64,000 nt of DNA from Candidatus Venteria ishoeyi (GTDB lineage Bacteria; Pseudomonadota; Gammaproteobacteria; Beggiatoales; Beggiatoaceae): assembly GCF_030378065.1 (NCBI RefSeq), contig NZ_JAUCGJ010000003.1, positions 1-64,000 on the forward strand, read 5' to 3'. Positions 21,019 to 29,273 of this stretch are shown piece after piece. Position numbers and translations under genes: made by a program. The notes under the pieces were generated by a model. That model saw only the letters and a list, made by a program, of their open reading frames with translations. It was not told the DNA's origin and made no database searches. The first letter of the stretch is position 1. Each line of letters begins with the position of its first letter.

Positions 21019-22460
21019 CAGCAGCCACCTTTAATACAGACCCAATCATCAGCAGCCGTTGCAGGCCGGTTATTGGGGAAATTAGCAACCTGGTTGCTTA
21101 ACAACTTATTTACTGCATCTCTATAATCACCTTCCAGATAATTATCAAGATCATTTTTTTCAGTATCGTCACTGCGTACCTGGGTGTTTTGCCTGCGCCC
21201 TGCCACCAGTATCAGATAGTCTGTTACCACTGTGCCATCAAATGAAATATCTGCCTGAGTGCTTGCCAGTGCTGGATAGGGGCTTTTATCCTTATTGACG
21301 GCAATAAATACCTTATCGTGCCATTCGGGCCAGGAATACCAACCATAAGCGGTGTTAATATCGGTGTCATCCTGATCAAAACAATTATCGTTGGTAATGG
21401 GATCATCCGGCCATTCATCATTCATTTCCCAGAAATCACCATCAATATAGGGATCGGGATCGTCTTCTCCTCTTTGATAACTGTCTCTTTTCGTAAACTT
21501 AAGTGGCTCTTCAGCCTTAATGGCAATATGACCAAAACGCAAGCCACTGATATCTATATCTTCCGAAATATTATTATAGGATGCCATCCACGGATATAAA
21601 TCTCCGGGATCGGGTACATCACCATAATTATCATGTTCCCGCGCATATTCATCCAGACAAGTGCTGATACGTTGCGCAATCCAGCGATTCATCTGAATAT
21701 AAACGGGTGCAAAATCATCCGGTGTAATCCAGCGCAGTTGATCATTAAAAGTCACGATATTATGCGCATCTTTTAGTACGGGAGAACTGATAAATACCGA
21801 GCGTTTCTTTGTAGGTAAATTTCCCGTTGCTCTAACACCATTTTTTTTCCCCGTATCATTGTGTACATTATTAAGCGTTTCAAGGTATTGACTTGGCTCG
21901 CTACAATCAGGACTGCGCCCCTGGCTGTCCACTTGCGGCCCTGGGGCAAAAATAACGGCGATGGCATATTCCTGATCTGTATTATCCAGCGCATTGCCTG
22001 CACTGTCTTCAATCACAAATAAACCATCAGTATCTGCTGTCAACACACTTTTAGGATTATTTTTGTAACCACCGGAAACTGCGTACCAGAGCGGTGCGCC
22101 ACTGACATCACTTAATTGGGGTAAGCCCAGGGTGCGCCAGGGGAAGCAACCAATAACGCTTTTACCCGCATTACTGCAAGGTGAAGTTGAACTGCCATTA
22201 CCGCTGCTATCAGGACAGGGCAAATAACCAGGTGAGAACCCTGGATGGGTCTTGTCGTATAACAAGGCATAGCTGATTAAAGCAGTTTTTGCATCTTCCA
22301 GCGCGCTAATAGTGCTTTTGTGATAAATGGCCTGGGCTTGATCCTGGTTGAGCCTTAATGCAATAGAAGTCACTATGCTGAGTATGAGTATGGAAACAAT
22401 TAACATCAAGACCAGACCACCTTGCTTATCAGGCATGTTAATAAAATGATGCCGTTTCAT
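21018..22460 (-). CDS. large prepilin/PilX-like membrane-anchored protein (long paralogue)
   Basis: 480 residues from MKRHHFINMP; this ATG overlaps the hprK stop (ATGA), so the longer upstream reading is rejected. The N-terminus has DKQGG then LVLMLIVSILILSIV, a pilin-like membrane helix that lacks Glu5 and the FTLIE motif, as in PilX/GspK-type proteins. The body has TALISYALLYDK, GYLPCPDSSGNGS, CFPWRTLGLPQL and WYAVSGGYKNNP, matching its shorter neighbour. Repeated Asp-rich stretches (DPDPYIDGDFWEMND, DQDDTD) suggest metal binding. It probably caps or primes a pilus-like fibre. The family exists in other proteobacteria but has no assigned function that I know of. Confidence 0.72.
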   Translation of the reverse strand: MKRHHFINMPDKQGGLVLMLIVSILILSIVTSIALRLNQDQAQAIYHKSTISALEDAKTALISYALLYDKTHPGFSPGYLPCPDSSGNGSSTSPCSNAGKSVIGCFPWRTLGLPQLSDVSGAPLWYAVSGGYKNNPKSVLTADTDGLFVIEDSAGNALDNTDQEYAIAVIFAPGPQVDSQGRSPDCSEPSQYLETLNNVHNDTGKKNGVRATGNLPTKKRSVFISSPVLKDAHNIVTFNDQLRWITPDDFAPVYIQMNRWIAQRISTCLDEYAREHDNYGDVPDPGDLYPWMASYNNISEDIDISGLRFGHIAIKAEEPLKFTKRDSYQRGEDDPDPYIDGDFWEMNDEWPDDPITNDNCFDQDDTDINTAYGWYSWPEWHDKVFIAVNKDKSPYPALASTQADISFDGTVVTDYLILVAGRRQNTQVRSDDTEKNDLDNYLEGDYRDAVNKLLSNQVANFPNNRPATAADDWVCIKGGC

Positions 22461-23026
22461 GTTGAATGTCCTTGTTGCATTAATAATGCTTGCTGCCAAT
22501 TCATAAACTCTTCGGCAGCAGTGTACCCCTTTAATTTTAGTTGATAATTGCGCACTGCGCATTCCAGCAGCACGGCAAGGTTGCGTCCAGGAGCCAGTAA
22601 CAAGGAAATTTCAGGTAATTCGATACCCAGAATCCGGGCTGCGGCCCAATTCCCATTTAAACGATCCTGTAGCGCTTTTTCTACCGTATCTTCCTGTTGC
22701 AAATGTACAATTAATTGCAGGTGGGTACTGGGTTTCACCGCATGTTGACCAAATAAACGGGCAATATTGACAATTCCCAGGCTGCGGATTTCCATGAAAC
22801 AACCTGCGCCAAACAATGGCGAACCCCCTTGCAGGGTTTGTGTGGCTGTGCGTTGTAAATGTACCGAGTCATCTGCAATAAAAAAATGCCCACGACTGAC
22901 TAATTCCAACGCCAATTCACTTTTTCCCGTGCCACTGTCACCGGTAATCAGAATGCCGCAGCCAAAAACTTCAACCAAAACGCCGTGTATGGTTGTTTCC
23001 AGGCAATTCCTGCGGCTTGTATTCAT
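22457..23026 (-). CDS. hprK: HPr kinase/phosphorylase-like protein, kinase domain only
   Basis: 189 residues, about the size of the C-terminal catalytic half of classical HprK and of the short alphaproteobacterial type. The Walker A GDSGTGKS is at 29-36, followed by LALELVSRGHFFIADDSV, then the HprK signature GSPLFGAGCFMEIRSLGIVNI. HprK phosphorylates HPr-type proteins on serine, but no HPr or other PTS gene is in the window. It starts 9 bp after the dsbD stop, and its own stop overlaps the start of a pilin-like gene. Its setting between a disulfide exporter and pilin genes is unusual and its target here is unknown. Confidence 0.85.
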   Translation of the reverse strand: MNTSRRNCLETTIHGVLVEVFGCGILITGDSGTGKSELALELVSRGHFFIADDSVHLQRTATQTLQGGSPLFGAGCFMEIRSLGIVNIARLFGQHAVKPSTHLQLIVHLQQEDTVEKALQDRLNGNWAAARILGIELPEISLLLAPGRNLAVLLECAVRNYQLKLKGYTAAEEFMNWQQALLMQQGHST

Positions 23027-23035
23027 GGTGGTTAA

Positions 23036-25828
23036 TTAAAAGGTGGCTTTAAGATGTGCCAGAAAGTCTTCTGGTGATTTAAAACCAACCAGTCGCGCAT
23101 GGCTTTGCTCTTCACCTGCGGCATTATAAAAAATAATACCCGGTGGGCCGAATAAACCAAATTTCTTTAACAAGGCCTTATCCAGTTCATCATTCGGGGT
23201 AACATCTGCCTGTAATAACACCACATCGGCCAAAGCCTGTTGTACCTGACTATCAGAAAAAGTGACATGCTCCATTTCCAGACAAGAAACGCACCAGTCG
23301 GCATAAAAATCCAACATAACGGGTTTGTTTTGTTTTTTAGCTTCAGCCAGTGCTTTATCCAAACCTGCTATGCCTTTAATGTTCTGGAACTTTGCAGCCT
23401 GATTTGCTGACGTTCCAGCTATTTGCATGGCAGTACCACTGCTTAAGCCTTTTAGCGGTTGTAATAAACTACCCTTGCCTGTGGCAATGCCGATAATCAA
23501 TAAGCTGCCATATAACAGCATGACTACGGCTAAACCTTTCCAGAGTTTTTGCCAACCACTGCAAGTTTCCGGCAGACTGTCCAGCGCCCGCATATAAATT
23601 GCGGAAATAATCAACAGTAAGGCATACAGCAACATGGTTATCTGATCATCTAAAATACGATCCAGCATCCACACCCCGGTTGCCAGCAGCATCACGCCAA
23701 ACACATATTTAACCGTATCCATCCAGCCACCAGCACGGGGTAATAACTTACCTGCCGACATGCCGACTAACAACAGTGGCACACCCATGCCCATACTTAA
23801 GGTAAATAGTGCAATACCGCCCAATAGCGCATCACCGCTCTGACTGATGTAAATCAGCGCGCCAGCCAGTGGCGCGGCAACGCAGGGGCCGACAATCAAG
23901 GCGGATAAAAAGCCCATAATCGCAACGCCGATTAAAGTTCCACCCTGCTGCTGGTTACTCATTTCAGTTAATTTGGTTTGCAGCGAGGAAGGCAGTTGCA
24001 ACTCATAAAAACCAAACATGGACAAGGATAAGGCAACAAATACCAGGGCAAAACTCCATAACACCCAAGGCGTTTGGAAAGCAATGCTCAAATTTGCACC
24101 CAGCAGACCGGCAATCACGCCCACAGCGGTATAGGTCAAAGCCATTGCCAGCACATAGGTCAGCGACATGATAAAGGCTTTACGTTGCGTTAAATCCTTG
24201 CCTTGACCCACGATAATACCTGACAGAATCGGTATCATGGGGAAAACGCAAGGGGTTAAGGACAACAACAAACCAGAGCCAAAAAATAGCAATAAGATCC
24301 ACAACAAATTACCTTCTTTCAAGGTCTTGGCAATGCTGTCTTGCTCTGACAGGTTTTCTGCTGGTGTTGTTGTTGCCTGCTTTTGCAGATTAGTGGCTTT
24401 GCTTACCGGCATGGCTTCCAGCAAGGATAATTGTATGGTTTTTTTTGTCGGAGGATAACATAAACCGGCATCCGCGCAGCCCTGAAAACCCACTTCCAAA
24501 TCCAAATGGCTTAAGCGGTTAATACCACTCACGGGTAATTTAATGCCCACCTGTTGATGATAAGTTTCTACCTTGCCAAAATACTCATCTTCTTTAATGT
24601 CTCCTGCGGGAATTTCCGGCTCACCCAAAGTACCGCCTGAAGTGAGCTGAAATTCAAATTTATGACGATAAAGATAATAACCCGGGACAATCTGCCAATA
24701 AGCATAAATATGATCGCCACGAAATTCTGCATCAAAAATAAAGGCTTTATCCGGGTCTAAAAATTCATCTTCATCAACATTGCTTAATGGAGCCTCCGTC
24801 ATGGAAGCTGCCTGAGATTTGCCCATATTGCTCAGTATGCTGATAGCATCTTGCCCATCTGCATCAGGCGTGGCAGCTAATGGAGACGCGCTTTGTGCGT
24901 CTACTTTCAGAGCTTGTTTAACTTCTGTTAAATAAATAGTACGATTTTTTTTAATAACCGGGTAGCATAAACCCGCTTCTGCACAGCCTTGATAGCTGAC
25001 TTGTAAAACCAGATGATCCAGTTTTTCTATATTTTGCAGGGGTAACAAGGCCTGCAATTTATCGTAATAAACCTCGGATTTACCAAAATAAGCATCGTCT
25101 TTGACCTTGGCTGGCGGTAATACAGCTTTGCCTAATATATTGTCAGCATTAAGTACTTCAAATTTTAATTTGTTACGGTACAGGTAGTAATCTTGCGCAA
25201 TACTCCAGGATAGCTGAATTTGTTGGTCTTTAGTTTTATGCGCGGAAAACAAAAAAGCCATTTCCGGGTCTAAAAATGTCTCATCCTCATTTGAGGCGGA
25301 TATGGGTGCTGCATTGTTTTCAATCTGTATCGGTGGTGCAGCTTGACTATTGGATTGGCTTTCTGAGGCTTTTTCGGTTGGAGCCGCAAGCGTGCTGGCA
25401 AATAATGGAGGCAAAGCCAGTGATAGTTTTTTTTCCTGGCGGGGGTAACAACTTTCAATATTCAGACAACCTTGTAATAAAATTGAAAAATCCAGTTGGT
25501 TGTCTGCACTTGCCAGGCGTTCAAGTGGCAGGTCTATGCTCACTTGCTGGCGGTAAACGGCATAATCACCAAAAAAATCATCATGTTCTATTTTTCCGGG
25601 TGGCAACTCAACCCGCCCAAACTCAATACCCGGTGTATTGGACTGAAAACGAAACTTATCACGAAAAAAGAAATAACCCTCCGCAAGCTTCCAATTTAGG
25701 CGAATATGCTGCGCACCAATGACCTTTGCCTGCATTTGAAAGCTTTGTTCCATTACTGGTAAGGGCGTTGCAGCCCAGACCGATTGCATCAACAGGGATA
25801 AAAAAAAGAACTGAAACCCGTATTTCAT
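23036..25828 (-). CDS. dsbD: thiol:disulfide interchange protein DsbD with three N-terminal alpha domains
   Basis: DsbD carries electrons from cytoplasmic thioredoxin to the periplasm. At 930 residues this one is far longer than the usual 550-600. A signal peptide (1-19) is followed by three DsbD-alpha domains: about 22-142 (C121/C127, LQGCLNIESCYP), 186-300 (C282/C288, YQGCAEAGLCYP) and 354-470 (C451/C457, FQGCADAGLCYP). The beta membrane domain has C527 and C649, 122 residues apart exactly as in E. coli (C163/C285). The C-terminal thioredoxin-like gamma domain has WCVSC (C846/C849). All redox Cys are kept. It heads the hprK-pilin operon, 9 bp before hprK. Confidence 0.95.
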   Translation of the reverse strand: MKYGFQFFFLSLLMQSVWAATPLPVMEQSFQMQAKVIGAQHIRLNWKLAEGYFFFRDKFRFQSNTPGIEFGRVELPPGKIEHDDFFGDYAVYRQQVSIDLPLERLASADNQLDFSILLQGCLNIESCYPRQEKKLSLALPPLFASTLAAPTEKASESQSNSQAAPPIQIENNAAPISASNEDETFLDPEMAFLFSAHKTKDQQIQLSWSIAQDYYLYRNKLKFEVLNADNILGKAVLPPAKVKDDAYFGKSEVYYDKLQALLPLQNIEKLDHLVLQVSYQGCAEAGLCYPVIKKNRTIYLTEVKQALKVDAQSASPLAATPDADGQDAISILSNMGKSQAASMTEAPLSNVDEDEFLDPDKAFIFDAEFRGDHIYAYWQIVPGYYLYRHKFEFQLTSGGTLGEPEIPAGDIKEDEYFGKVETYHQQVGIKLPVSGINRLSHLDLEVGFQGCADAGLCYPPTKKTIQLSLLEAMPVSKATNLQKQATTTPAENLSEQDSIAKTLKEGNLLWILLLFFGSGLLLSLTPCVFPMIPILSGIIVGQGKDLTQRKAFIMSLTYVLAMALTYTAVGVIAGLLGANLSIAFQTPWVLWSFALVFVALSLSMFGFYELQLPSSLQTKLTEMSNQQQGGTLIGVAIMGFLSALIVGPCVAAPLAGALIYISQSGDALLGGIALFTLSMGMGVPLLLVGMSAGKLLPRAGGWMDTVKYVFGVMLLATGVWMLDRILDDQITMLLYALLLIISAIYMRALDSLPETCSGWQKLWKGLAVVMLLYGSLLIIGIATGKGSLLQPLKGLSSGTAMQIAGTSANQAAKFQNIKGIAGLDKALAEAKKQNKPVMLDFYADWCVSCLEMEHVTFSDSQVQQALADVVLLQADVTPNDELDKALLKKFGLFGPPGIIFYNAAGEEQSHARLVGFKSPEDFLAHLKATF

Positions 25829-25978
25829 GAAGTGTTGTCTCTAGTGGTTTGCAAAATAAAATGGATTGCCGATGCAATATTGTTTTTAGCTGGTCTATTG
25901 TCACATTTGTTACATTGGGCGAAAGTTTTAAATATGTGTATGATTAAGACCGATATAAAGGGAAAAATATTTTCAGGT

Positions 25979-27412
25979 TTAACCGAATTTCAATAGACCC
26001 ACGGCATTTAAGAACACCAGCAAAACGCCCAGCGGCGTGACATAACGAATTAGAAATAACCAGGTGTGATAACTAATATCAGCGGGTTCCCCGCCCATTT
26101 CTTCACAACGCGCACTATGTGACATAATCCAGGCTGCAAATATCGCAATAAATAAACCACCCAAGGGCAACATAATATTAGAGGTGATGTAATCAAACAG
26201 ATCAAAAAAGTTTTTAGTGGCAAAGACATTATCCCCCAGAAAAGCCAAAGGATGAAAGTCACTCCAGTTATTAAAAGATAAAATGGATAAAATGCCCAGC
26301 AGCCAAATCAAAAAACCACAACCGATTGCCGCATGGCTGCGGGAGAGTTGCCAGCTTTCAACCAACCAGGCAACCACCGGTTCCAATAATGAAAATGCAG
26401 AAGTCCAGGCGGCAAATACCAGCAGAATAAAAAATAAGCTGCCAAAAATCACGCCGCCATCCATTTGCCCAAAAGCAATGGGCAGGGTGACAAAAACCAG
26501 ACCGGGACCTGAGGAAGGATCCAAGCCATTGGCAAAAACAATGGGGAAAATCGCCAGACCCGCCAATAAAGCCACCAGACTGTCAGCAATGGCAATCGTT
26601 ACCGTAGTGCTGGTGATCGGCGTGGTTTTAGGCAGATACGCGCCATACATCATAATTGCGCCCATGCCGATACTGAGTGAGAAAAAAGCCAGACCCATTG
26701 CGCTGAGCACGCCCTGCCAGCTCATTTCACAAGTCACGCCCTGTTCAGGGTTACAACCGGGGTAAAATAATGCCTGAAAATCGGTATCAAATAAAAAATG
26801 TACACCCTGCATAAAGTGTCCACTACTGACCGCAGCATAAATCACCAACGCTACCAGCAGGAAAAATAAAGTGGGCATTAATACGCTGACTGCTTTTTCC
26901 AGACCCTTTTCCACCCCCTGCGCAATCACAAATATCGTCATGCCCATAAACAGGCTGTGCCATAGCAACAACATCCAGGGGTTGGCTGTAAGCGTATTAA
27001 AAACCTGCCCGGCACCCTCAGGCGTAATGCCAGAGAAAGTGCCAGAGAGCATTTTTGGGATATAAGCCAACGCCCAGCCCGCGATGACACTATAAAAAGA
27101 TAAAATCAAAAAACCGGCAATCACGCCAGACCAGCCTATGCCTTTCCAGATGGGATGTTGTTTGGCTTCAACCGCCAGAGTATGCATGGCGTTAATCGGG
27201 CTTTGCTGCCCCCGCCGCCCAATCATGATTTCTGCCATCATCACTGGAATGCCAATGCTAAAAACACAAGCTAGGTAAACCAGGACAAATGCACCGCCCC
27301 CATTTTCCCCGGCAATATAAGGAAATTTCCAGATATTGCCAAGACCGACAGCAGAACCGGTTGCTGCCAGAATAAACATCCAGCGGGATGACCATTGAGC
27401 GGCTGTTTGCAT
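25979..27412 (-). CDS. neurotransmitter:sodium symporter (SNF/NSS family)
   Basis: A 477-residue, about 12-helix transporter of the LeuT fold, which uses the Na+ gradient to import amino acids or related solutes. The first helix has GSAVGLGNIWKFPYIAGENG, the family signature holding the Na+ and substrate site. Further matches are GIPVMMAEIMIGRRGQ, SFYSVIAGWALAYI and LAFFSLSIGMGAIMMYGAYL. The substrate cannot be read from sequence. The start is 3 bp after the hslR stop, suggesting co-transcription. Confidence 0.93.
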   Translation of the reverse strand: MQTAAQWSSRWMFILAATGSAVGLGNIWKFPYIAGENGGGAFVLVYLACVFSIGIPVMMAEIMIGRRGQQSPINAMHTLAVEAKQHPIWKGIGWSGVIAGFLILSFYSVIAGWALAYIPKMLSGTFSGITPEGAGQVFNTLTANPWMLLLWHSLFMGMTIFVIAQGVEKGLEKAVSVLMPTLFFLLVALVIYAAVSSGHFMQGVHFLFDTDFQALFYPGCNPEQGVTCEMSWQGVLSAMGLAFFSLSIGMGAIMMYGAYLPKTTPITSTTVTIAIADSLVALLAGLAIFPIVFANGLDPSSGPGLVFVTLPIAFGQMDGGVIFGSLFFILLVFAAWTSAFSLLEPVVAWLVESWQLSRSHAAIGCGFLIWLLGILSILSFNNWSDFHPLAFLGDNVFATKNFFDLFDYITSNIMLPLGGLFIAIFAAWIMSHSARCEEMGGEPADISYHTWLFLIRYVTPLGVLLVFLNAVGLLKFG

Positions 27413-27415
27413 GAA

Positions 27416-27826
27416 TTAATCTCCTTTTTTCCAGTCTTGTAATTTTCTACGATCTTTTTTTGTGGGACGGCCTGTTCCACGTTCCCGGCTCATGGATAAA
27501 TTCGCCACCTGTCGCTGTTTGCTTTGTTGTTCACGTTGTTCGATGCTTTCCGGGGTTTCCTGATACAGTTGCTGGGCAATGGTGGCACTGCCACGTTTGG
27601 CTGCCAAAGCGGTAATTACAACCGTGCGTTCGGTAAAACCGGTGCGTATGGTTAAGGTTTGTCCAATTTGTGCGGCTTTAGAGGGTTTGATGCGTTGCCC
27701 GTCAAGATGAACCTTGCCACCGGTTATGGCATCGGTTGCCAGACTGCGGGTTTTGAAAAAGCGCGCGGCCCACAGCCATTTGTCCAAACGAACTTTTTCT
27801 TCACTATTGTTGTGTTGCTGAGCCAT
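27416..27826 (-). CDS. hslR: ribosome-associated heat-shock protein Hsp15 (S4 domain)
   Basis: 136 residues. The N-terminal S4 RNA-binding domain (KVRLDKWLWAARFFKTRSLA, GGKVHLDGQRIKPSKAAQIGQ) is followed by a basic C-terminal tail (SKQRQVANLSMSRERGTGRP, KKDRRKLQDWKKGD), as in Hsp15. Hsp15 binds 50S subunits carrying stalled nascent chains after heat shock and helps recycle them. It is upstream of, and nearly touching, the NSS transporter gene. Confidence 0.93.
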   Translation of the reverse strand: MAQQHNNSEEKVRLDKWLWAARFFKTRSLATDAITGGKVHLDGQRIKPSKAAQIGQTLTIRTGFTERTVVITALAAKRGSATIAQQLYQETPESIEQREQQSKQRQVANLSMSRERGTGRPTKKDRRKLQDWKKGD

Positions 27827-27861
27827 AAAATTTCTTTGTTAATCTGAATCCAGTATTTGGT

Positions 27862-27904
27862 AGACACTATCAATAACTTAGTGTGAGGTAGCGGCACTTT
27901 TCAG
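27862..27904 (+). repeat. 41-bp dispersed repeat, copy R2
   Basis: The core ACTATCAATAACTT, then TGAGGTA, then CA-x-TTTTCAGC aligns without gaps over 41 positions to copy R3 at 36845-36889. It lies between hslR and the DUF6901-like gene. Confidence 0.6.
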
Positions 27905-27944
27905 CGTCTTTAGCACTGCAAGAAACCTTCATCGAACTCACTGT

Positions 27945-28616
27945 TCAATCAAATAAATGCTCAATTTCACCTAAGTGACGTTCCAGCGATAAGGATAACA
28001 TGGAAGAAATCGTAAATAAGGTGGCCAGTACATTAAGGTTGGAATCCCCCTCGCAACCTGCGCGTATACGTTCTAAGAAATGAAAATTCAAGGTTTGCAT
28101 TTCCTGAAAATGTATTTTTAAGCCAGCAAACTCAAAATCAGGCTCCTGCCCGGTTTTTTTATGCTTAAAATATTGATTTAACAGATAAGAAGAGCTGATG
28201 CGGTAGACCGCTTCATCCATAGAGGCAAATGGCAGGTGAAAATAAGCCATGCCGCGCATGGTGGAAAGAATGGGGCAGGCGCTGCTGGCCATGACAAAAC
28301 CAATCAAAGCACGCAAACCGGTTTGCGCATCCGTTTGTTTGGAATATTCTCGCTCCGGAGTTTTGACATGAATCGCGGTGGCTTTACACGACAAAATTTC
28401 GTTAAAGCCCATCACAATTTCCTGCGCATCAATAGCAGCAGGGCAATGAGAATATTCATCGGTATGCAACGGACAATTCGGACATTGATGAAATTTGAGT
28501 TTTGTCCAGTTCGGGTATTGTTCAAAATCCAGTTTTTTGTCCCGTGGACGATCAAAGTCCACATGATAATCCAAGCGTTTTCCATCATCCATTTCAAAGG
28601 TATATTCAATATACAT
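27945..28616 (-). CDS. DUF6901-like protein with a Cys motif
   Basis: 223 residues from MYIEYTFEMDDG, preferred over a start 12 codons earlier because AAGG lies at a usable distance before this ATG. The opening YIEYTFEMDDGKRLDYHVDF resembles DUF6901 proteins; this is from memory and not certain. A Cys cluster CPNCPLHTDEYSHCP (about residues 46-60) may hold a metal. The rest is soluble and helical, with no signal peptide. It stands alone on its strand; the role is unknown. Confidence 0.65.
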   Translation of the reverse strand: MYIEYTFEMDDGKRLDYHVDFDRPRDKKLDFEQYPNWTKLKFHQCPNCPLHTDEYSHCPAAIDAQEIVMGFNEILSCKATAIHVKTPEREYSKQTDAQTGLRALIGFVMASSACPILSTMRGMAYFHLPFASMDEAVYRISSSYLLNQYFKHKKTGQEPDFEFAGLKIHFQEMQTLNFHFLERIRAGCEGDSNLNVLATLFTISSMLSLSLERHLGEIEHLFD

Positions 28617-28749
28617 ATTGTCGTGCCTTGATTTTAAGCGTCTGCCATCCATTTAGGAAAATTGAATTCTTTTCAATATTGATGCCATGCAGCGTATATG
28701 ACGCGGGTTCGTGAATCTTAGCGGTTTCACGATGGGAATGCAAAGCAGT

Positions 28750-29220
28750 TTAACGTAATGAAGAAATAGAAAAATCACTTTCATTCAAACGCACCACAAC
28801 CCCTTCATAAGGATCGATACGTGCGCGGTGATTACCGGGTGAAACATAATTGGCGAACACCACCGCGCCCACACCTTTACGGGTCGTTTTAGGCAATTTG
28901 AAAAAAGGCACAACCTGCCCTGGTACCAGTTCCCATTCCCAGCTTTGCAAGGCGGCGGGGTAATCCATTTTGTACTGCTGACGTTTTTTAAACCACTCTT
29001 TGGCAGAAATTTTCAGCAAATCCAGAAACAGTGATTGGTTGTAAGCAATGACCAGATCCAGCGCAACCGGATGGTTTAAATTTGCCCGTTGTGAAACATC
29101 AATGGCAAATAAACGGGTTTTGACTTTGCTGATACCTGCGCGTGTACCATTGCTGCCGCAACTGGTCAAAAACATCAGTATCACTAAATAAAGCCATAAA
29201 CGCATATTCTGTTTTTTCAT
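28750..29220 (-). CDS. lipoprotein, possibly TssJ/SciN-like
   Basis: 156 residues with a lipoprotein signal: a hydrophobic stretch LWLYLVILMF then LTSC, the lipobox, with Cys21 as lipidation site and no Asp at +2, so outer-membrane sorting is expected. The mature part has LFAIDVSQRANLNHPVALDL, WELVPGQVVPFF and a final ARIDPYEGVVVRL, reminiscent of TssJ, the type VI secretion outer-membrane lipoprotein. No other T6SS gene lies within the window. It is followed at 54 bp by a DUF58 gene further upstream on the strand. TssJ kinship is tentative; the lipoprotein call is firm. Confidence 0.7.
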   Translation of the reverse strand: MKKQNMRLWLYLVILMFLTSCGSNGTRAGISKVKTRLFAIDVSQRANLNHPVALDLVIAYNQSLFLDLLKISAKEWFKKRQQYKMDYPAALQSWEWELVPGQVVPFFKLPKTTRKGVGAVVFANYVSPGNHRARIDPYEGVVVRLNESDFSISSLR

Positions 29221-29273
29221 CGGTTTTCCTGTTCCTTTGAAGCAACCTAGGAGCCTGTCCGAGAGTGCCGCTA

